Shown in pieces: positions 58,427 through 64,000 of a stretch of DNA of 64,000 bases. Location of the stretch: positions 151,501-215,500 of the forward strand of contig BROI01000001.1 of the NCBI GenBank assembly GCA_027923505.1. Direction: 5' to 3'. The notes below the pieces were generated by a model that had not been told where the DNA came from, ran no database searches, and worked only from the letters and a program-made list of their open reading frames with translations. Origin of the DNA: Mayamaea pseudoterrestris. Lineage: Eukaryota; Bacillariophyta; Bacillariophyceae; Sellaphorales; Sellaphoraceae. Position 1 is the first letter of the stretch, and each line of letters begins with the position of its first letter. Made by a program: the position numbers and the translations under genes.

Positions 58427-59680
58427 TTACCTCGAGCGGTACTGCGACGACGATGCCTCCGAATAGGCGTAGTTCGTACCAGCACCATTGTTCGAACTTG
58501 ACAAGCCATTCACAGGAGAATATGATATCGGAACAGATCCTCCTCCTCCTTGTTGATAGTGCGGCGGATGCTGCGGGTTGCTATAATCTCGTGCCGCAAA
58601 AGGAGTGGCGCAGGGGTTTGAGGGACCCTTCTCCGGCGAAAAGAATTGCGTCGGACGAAACGCTCCTTCCGGAATTGGCACATTCATGGCATTCTCCAGT
58701 GCCTCGTACAGCGGCTCGGCTGCCTTTGGACCCCGTTGACGCAGTAGCTCCTTGGCGTCGCAGGGGCATGCGTAAAACTTGGCATTCACATCGTTGCGCA
58801 CCGTGACAATGGAACCTTCCAGTGAAATACCAGCAAAGAGTCCTTGCGAGTGAGCGTAGGCATAGGCTGGATGCAGTGTCCAGTCGCCAGTCTGTTAGAG
58901 AAATAAAAGAAAGGTATGCGTCCGAGTCAGATCTTGTAAAAATGTCTCACGTCACGTCACTAAACAATCAAAAAAACAATGCACATACCGCAACTTGACC
59001 AGTCGCTCCCCGCCCGAGCGGACCAACCGCCACTCCAAGCTCCGCTCCCAACTGCATCGAGCTGGACGACACCAGGTCTTGCACCGCCTTGCTCGTCGTC
59101 AAAACGACCAAGTAGTGCGTCACGTCACCGCCAATCAAGGCGCCCCAGCCCATGCCAACCGTGCCGAGTGCACATGGTGCGCTCCAAACGGGACGAGCAT
59201 TGTTGCTGCTGCTGCTACTTCCACTAGTTGATGAACTTGTCGTTGCTGTTGCTGCTGCATTCGTTGGATCGTCCAGTCGCGCAATGACCAAGCCAGTTCC
59301 CACCCGACCCGAAACCATCAAACCCGCCTTTAGTACCGTCATGAACACGAGTCCGCGCGCCGCGTGCAGCAAGTCCAGCGGAATGCTCCTGTCGACGGAC
59401 TCGTAGACGCTTGGTCGTGCAGTTGATGCGGCACGAGTGTTGTGGTTAAACGGTTGCTCATGCTGCAAATGATGACTCGTCGTCGTTGTCATTGTCATGT
59501 TCAACAAAGTATGCGTCGCTTGTCGAATGCTGCTCGTCAAGGAAAAGCTAAAGGGATTGTGCCACTTCCAATCCGTGGTGGAACTGCTCGTAACGTGATT
59601 GCTGCTGGTGATAATTTGCTGACAGGGCGGCCGAAAGGGTTCCGTCAGAAATTGCCAAATTGCTTTCGCCACTTGCTGAA

Positions 59681-59714
<34 letters not shown>

Positions 59715-60548
59715 ACTCGTATTATTGCTATTGTAGTAATTGTACCACTCCAGCACATACACCAACCAAATGTCCAGCTGCGTCGTGCGATATTGCACGA
59801 GCGAGTCGTGCTTGTTGGGCGCCCAGGTGAGTGACGGCGTCCAGTTGCCCATGCGGCCGGCCCAGTGCTTGCCCGGAAACGTAATGACAGTGTCATTATC
59901 ATTGTTACTCTCGATAGCAGAATATAGTTTGATTTGGTGCTGCTCCAGCAACTGATGCAACTTGTCAAAGTCCGAGTAGCGTCGCTCCACCGTCCAGCAG
60001 TTGTTTGTTTGACGGTTTCCCATGGTTGGCGTCGATACTGTCGAATAGACAGAAGCTGCAGCGTTTCCCCGACTACCATCATCATTTTTCATCTGCACTT
60101 GCACCAGATAAGCCGTGTAGCGTGTGTGGCTGGCATCCAAGCGATCAGCGGCGCCGACAATGCGCACGACGCAAGTTCCTTGGAGTCGCTTGTCCTCCAG
60201 TGCCGACGATAGGCCTGTTCCGTGCGTCTGCCACTCGCGGCGCGCCTGAGCAGCTGCTGTTGTATTTGTAGTATTGGCTGCTGCTGCATGAGGTGTCTGC
60301 ATTGTATGAATAGCTGCAGCAGGACCGATGGAGGACGACGAAGCTGTCGCATGGACAAAGAGATTGGCGCTCGCTCCACTACTCGCGAGGGATTCGTCGT
60401 AGAAGGAACTATCGTTCAATATATGGGATTGCTGTTGCTGCTGCTGTTGATTATATTGTCGATGATGCTGCTCCATGTCGCTAATATTAATAGCATTCGC
60501 TCGAAGGGACGCAGCGTGGCGGAGGCTGGAGGAAAGACCTGATGGCAT
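58427..60548 (-). CDS. PX-SYLF (Ysc84-type) lipid-binding protein
   Basis: Exon 1 is 60548-58989 (520 codons) and exon 2 is 58891-58427 (154 codons plus stop); the 97-bp phase-0 intron has GTATGT and AACAG borders. The product is 674 residues. The N-terminus is Gln/Ala/Ser-rich. A PX domain (about 125-300) has the pattern RRYSDFDKLHQLLEQH and a FPGKHW turn, binding phosphoinositides. The SYLF domain (about 390-560) has VDRSIPLDLLHAARGLVFMTVLKAG, then SGRVGTGLVIARLDDP, PCALGTVGMGWGALIGGDVTHYLVVLTT, LGAELGVAVGPLGRGATGQVA and, in exon 2, YAYAHSQGLFAGISLEGSIVTVR. SYLF proteins link membranes to actin and endocytosis. A Gln run lies between PX helices. The C-tail is Pro/Gln/Ser/Tyr-rich without an SH3 domain. 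Confidence 0.88.
59685..59714 (-). repeat. CAG triplet run (poly-Gln)
   Basis: Ten CAG codons (CTG on the plus strand), plus one CAA, encode an eleven-Gln run in the PX-SYLF protein. Replication slippage is the likely origin. Confidence 0.9.
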
Positions 60549-60975
60549 GGTGCTTGATAATGTCGCTCTTGTTGTTTGCTCGATAATATAGAAGCGTCTA
60601 TGAGTGTTGCAATCGTTGTTGCTGATGAAAGACGTTCGATTGCTTCAACAAACGTGTCTCGATTTTCGCCGGTTCGCCATGGTCGACCGCGGCGACGGCA
60701 GGTGTCTTAGCGGTTTAACTAAACGTCACAGTGGTTATGATTTAAACGAAACGGATCAGTTTTGCGGATCCGTTTCTCCGGCTTAGAGCGGATGCACAGA
60801 GGAGCCCGCCCTAGGGACTACCCGTAGGAAACCTACGGGTAAAGTAGCAGACACAGTTTGGATGACATTGAGATTGCCGCTAGGACATTGCGATTGCTGC
60901 TGCGACACTTGGACATCCCTTTAAGCCATCGGCTTTCAGCGGCAAGCCATTCCTTTCGGATCAGCTCTTGCACCC
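60549..60975. other. Intergenic region with a perfect hairpin
   Basis: Holds a 10-bp perfect inverted repeat at 60819-60841 but no supported gene. It precedes the long coding-like sequence at the right edge. Confidence 0.45.
60819..60841. other. Perfect 10-bp-stem hairpin, 3-nt loop
   Basis: TACCCGTAGG and CCTACGGGTA face each other around AAA. The structure lies about 210 bp before the start of the long frame on the right. Confidence 0.6.
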
Positions 60976-63900
60976 TTGTTAGCAATAGCATCTCCGTTTT
61001 TGTTCCTCGCCTGTAGCTTCAAACCGCTTTCTTTCCTCATCATCATCATCATGCTCATTCGTCTTCGTTTTCCTTCCCTAGCTGAGTTCGGGGGTGCTCC
61101 TGTGGCCCTCTCATGGCCGGAGGAGATTGCCTTGCCGACCACGTGGCTTGGAACGGATAATGTTCCTCCTAAAGGAGAGCGCGCCAAGGCGATGGAGCTC
61201 CAGCTTGATGGAAGCTGGGACAAGGAGAAGGACAAGGAAAAAGTGCTCCACAAATGGTTGACAAAGGAGGAGTTTTATGCGCTCAACCAGCGCATGTCGG
61301 TCAAGACAAAGGAGCCTGACGACGACGACGCCAGCGACATTTACCTTGGCGCACTTGACAAGCTCAAAATGATGGGCAACGCCAACGTTGGCGCTATGAT
61401 TACTCTCTCAAGCTTCTCGATTCCAGGGCAAGTGCTCGCAGACAATCACGCTTTGATTTGCTCGGCGGCGCCCTCTGGTACTGCCAACGGCAACGCCTTT
61501 TTACTTCAAACAAACCAAGCCACTTTGGACGCATTGGATACATCTGCCGGAGCCAAGGAACCTTCCTTCTTGTTGGAAGCTTGGTCTCACTTGCAGCCAC
61601 TGAATGTCGCGGCTCCATCCAGCGTCAACCCAGTTGTCTCAATTTTGACACGAAACACGCGCGCCACTTTGGTGACTGCTCCTGCGACTCGGCATTCCGA
61701 AGTACTGCACGATGCCTTGGTCTTTGCCAATGGCTTAAAATTGACCCAGCCAGCTTGCTTCCTGGTCCACAAAGAGGACATTCCAAAGGATCACCCTGCT
61801 GGCAAGTATTTTCTGGGACCAACGCCTCCCACCTTCACTTCTGGTGACAAACCTTTCGCGATTGTGACAACAAAACGTCCTGTGACGACGGAAAATATGC
61901 CGGATCTGCGCACTCTTGTGCAGCAACGTGCGCTATTCATACCGAAAGGCCATCATGGCATCCCACTTGGGGTCCCTTTCGATCACTTGCGCTGCCACAC
62001 TGGAGCGCTCCTCAAGGCCTTCTGCATGGAGTTCACGGAGCTACCGGATGAGGCCTACGCTTGGATGATTGATAATCCAATTTTGGATACTTTTCTTGCA
62101 GCATGCGCCACCCAGGCATCGGCCATGAAGCTTGACACATTGTTCATGGCACAATTGCACGAGTCCTGGGAGAGTTGGAAACTTGAGCAATCATTGGACT
62201 CGCATCTTGCCATTCTCCATCCGGAAACAAAGATCCGCTTCAGTTGGATGTGGGATTACCTCCGGCATTCACTCACAAAACAGTGGGGAAACAAGCTAAC
62301 GCTTTATGAGCAAAAAGGAATGGCCATTCTCCAGCAGTCACCCGACATTGCCGAGTGGAATAAAGAGTTTCTCATGGACACTATCCATTTACCATTGCTC
62401 GTCAATCCCAAGGCAAAGTTGTGGATTGAAAACTTTCATATTCCTTTCCTTCGCCAAAATTTGCTGCCCATTTGGAATCGGTTTGCAAGTGTCGACCTGC
62501 CGGCGGAATCTTCCGACGATTTTATCGCTTCGCTGCGCATCGAATTGAAAGACAAGATTTCGGACGCGCAGTCTCCGTCATCCGCTGCAAAACATAATAG
62601 CCAACCGGCTCCAGCAGCATTGGATATTCTAGCGGCCATGGGCTTCTCACATACGGTAGCAACACCAAACCGGGCGCCCACTGTGGCGGAAGATGAACAA
62701 TCACCGCGCGCAATCGTAAACTCACACCTTCACCACCCGACAAGGCAAAAAGAGGAAGGCGCTGTTTGACTATAGCGCGCAACAGAAGCTTGGCTACATG
62801 GACATCGAATACGAGGCCTACACTGACGACAAGTCGGTGGACTATCTTGGCACCAAACCGGCACAGAACTCGCCACCGCGAATGACATTTAAATTACCTG
62901 CGCGCAATACAGTTACAACAACTTCAAACTCAACGTTTCTGCTGCCATACGAGCAACCACACACCCAGTTGTTGCCCTATTTTACAATGGGCACAAAGAT
63001 GCTCTCTCGCAACATTGATTTTCTCTTTCCGGTTGCTTCTTCGCAACCCGACCGATTTAATCGCCAAGCCTACGTGGAGGATGGACTCTCCAACGCTATT
63101 GTCCTGGCTGCTCATTTTGGAGCCATTGCTGTCGATCCAAGATTTCACATGGGCCCACGAGATGACAGTAAAGGACATCGTTTCCCAGATTGGCAAGTTC
63201 TCATCCCAGGATACGTGTCAAAAAAGTATACCTTAAATGTACTCGAGTCGAAAATTCCCGGCCACGTGACAAACCATTTCAGCAACGAACTTCGCGCCGC
63301 TCAAAACTCCACAATGGAATCTTACGCGCGACCGAGCTTTGCCAACAACGACTTCTTCACCACACCTGATAACATAAAAGCACTGCAATCAGGTCTTTTC
63401 TTTGCAGGCGATGATCCAACCTGCACCTTTGATTCCTATATCAGCCCATGGAGCTTCATTCAAACGGTCCAAAAAACTGGGCACCGCTTCACACAGGAAG
63501 GCTTGGACTGCGCAAAATTAGCGCAACTGACAAAGAATATCGCATGGTTTTTCCATATCCACTTCACAAACCAAGTTCGATTCCCAGCACTGCGCGAGGT
63601 ACATCCTGAACTCTCACCTTGGCTACTCGCATCTCCATTCGCTGGTCAACTAGCTTGGCTGATCCAGCTCCTCGCTAACCAGCGCCTGCAAGAAACATGG
63701 TCCAACATGTCGACTGACAGAAAACTAACTTGCTCAATTGCTGTCATCAACTCTATCTGCAATTTATGGCGCATTGTTATTGACTGGGCCATGTCACTCG
63801 ACTCCGATGATCATTGTGTGCGAGTACTGCTTCACTCCCAACAGTCACGCTCCGACGTCTGCGCGTTCAAAATGTTTTTAGACAACAATGGCTTTGAACC

Positions 63901-64000
63901 ATTGAGTGAGGCACTTGCAGCATGGCGATCCAGCACCATGAGGGGAATTACCATTGAAAATCTTACAGCAAAGGAATTGCCCAATTTTGGGCCTTTTAAA
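60976..64000 (+). mobile_element. Uncharacterised coding-like element running off the right edge (possible retro- or virus-like fossil)
   Basis: A long plus-strand coding-like stretch begins with a hydrophobic leader (starting near 60976 or 61051) and continues to the window edge with few interruptions. Residues after the leader are acidic (KTKEPDDDDASDIYLG). The protein sequence contains many Trp/Phe/His/Pro residues and no domain I can name (for example FHIPFLRQNLLPIWNRFA). No reverse transcriptase, integrase, protease or capsid motif is visible within the window and no long terminal repeat was found, so the family is undetermined. A mobile or virus-like origin is suggested by the lack of any recognisable cellular domain and by its position after gene-poor DNA with a hairpin. 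It could equally be a large cellular gene. Its right end is cut by the window. Confidence 0.35.

Noticed and set aside
59685-59714. CTG run as a regulatory element
   Set aside because: It is an in-frame poly-Gln stretch of the PX-SYLF gene and explained by slippage.
1-64000. tRNA, rRNA and CRISPR arrays
   Set aside because: I saw no cloverleaf with a clear T-arm GTTCRA box, no rRNA-like block, and no regular spaced repeats.

Overview
This is nuclear DNA of a photosynthetic stramenopile, most likely a diatom. Coding sequence is dense. Genes are mostly single-exon or carry one or two short GT-AG introns (about 70-270 bp) with strong GTRAGT donors. Two proteins (33298-34479 and 50770-51237) begin with a signal peptide that ends in the Ala/Gly-Phe plastid-import context typical of secondary red-lineage plastids. 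Helicase-associated-domain proteins, a SYLF protein and a VTC1-like protein fit the same assignment. The species cannot be named from the sequence alone.

Left part (1-24 kb): a basic protein of unknown role, a Golgi-type seven-TM (GOST) receptor-like protein, a PX + EDR2 C-terminal lipid-related protein, the NMD helicase UPF1, a first member of a W-K-P repeat family, a helicase-associated-domain protein, ribosomal protein uL30 (L7), a SAC phosphoinositide phosphatase, two uncharacterised proteins and prohibitin. Prohibitin is transcribed divergently from a phytanoyl-CoA-hydroxylase-like dioxygenase.

Middle part (24-43.5 kb): six more genes whose products share acidic tracts and/or a W-x-K-P-x-W ... 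L-K/R-x-T-x-x-G ... G-G-I-K signature. They are interleaved with VTC1, a PH/RelA-SpoT-like/TPR protein and a plastid alpha/beta hydrolase. Seven genes of this kind in 32 kb (four of them adjacent, 34978-42149) form a lineage-restricted cluster, and this is the best candidate here for an undescribed system. A DJ-1/PfpI protein with serine at the nucleophile position follows.

Right part (43.5-64 kb): a gene-poor 1.5 kb stretch with hairpins, a large basic unknown protein, a nucleotide-sugar transporter, an LRR-like protein, a small plastid membrane protein with an apparent one-base loss near its C-terminus, organellar seryl-tRNA synthetase, a VIT1/CCC1-like transporter, the NEDD8-conjugating enzyme UBC12, a secreted or membrane beta-rich protein and a PX-SYLF protein. 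From about 61 kb to the right edge lies a long coding-like sequence of unknown family that may belong to a mobile or virus-like element.

Two promoter motifs recur. A GC-rich 10-mer, CGGCGCGGCG, occurs at least five times, always upstream of genes. The palindromic CRE octamer TGACGTCA occurs four times, three of them between divergent gene pairs. Functional groupings visible here are phosphoinositide and membrane biology (PX-EDR2, SAC, PX-SYLF, VTC1, PH domain), organelle maintenance (prohibitin, SerRS, plastid proteins) and RNA/protein housekeeping (UPF1, L7, UBC12).
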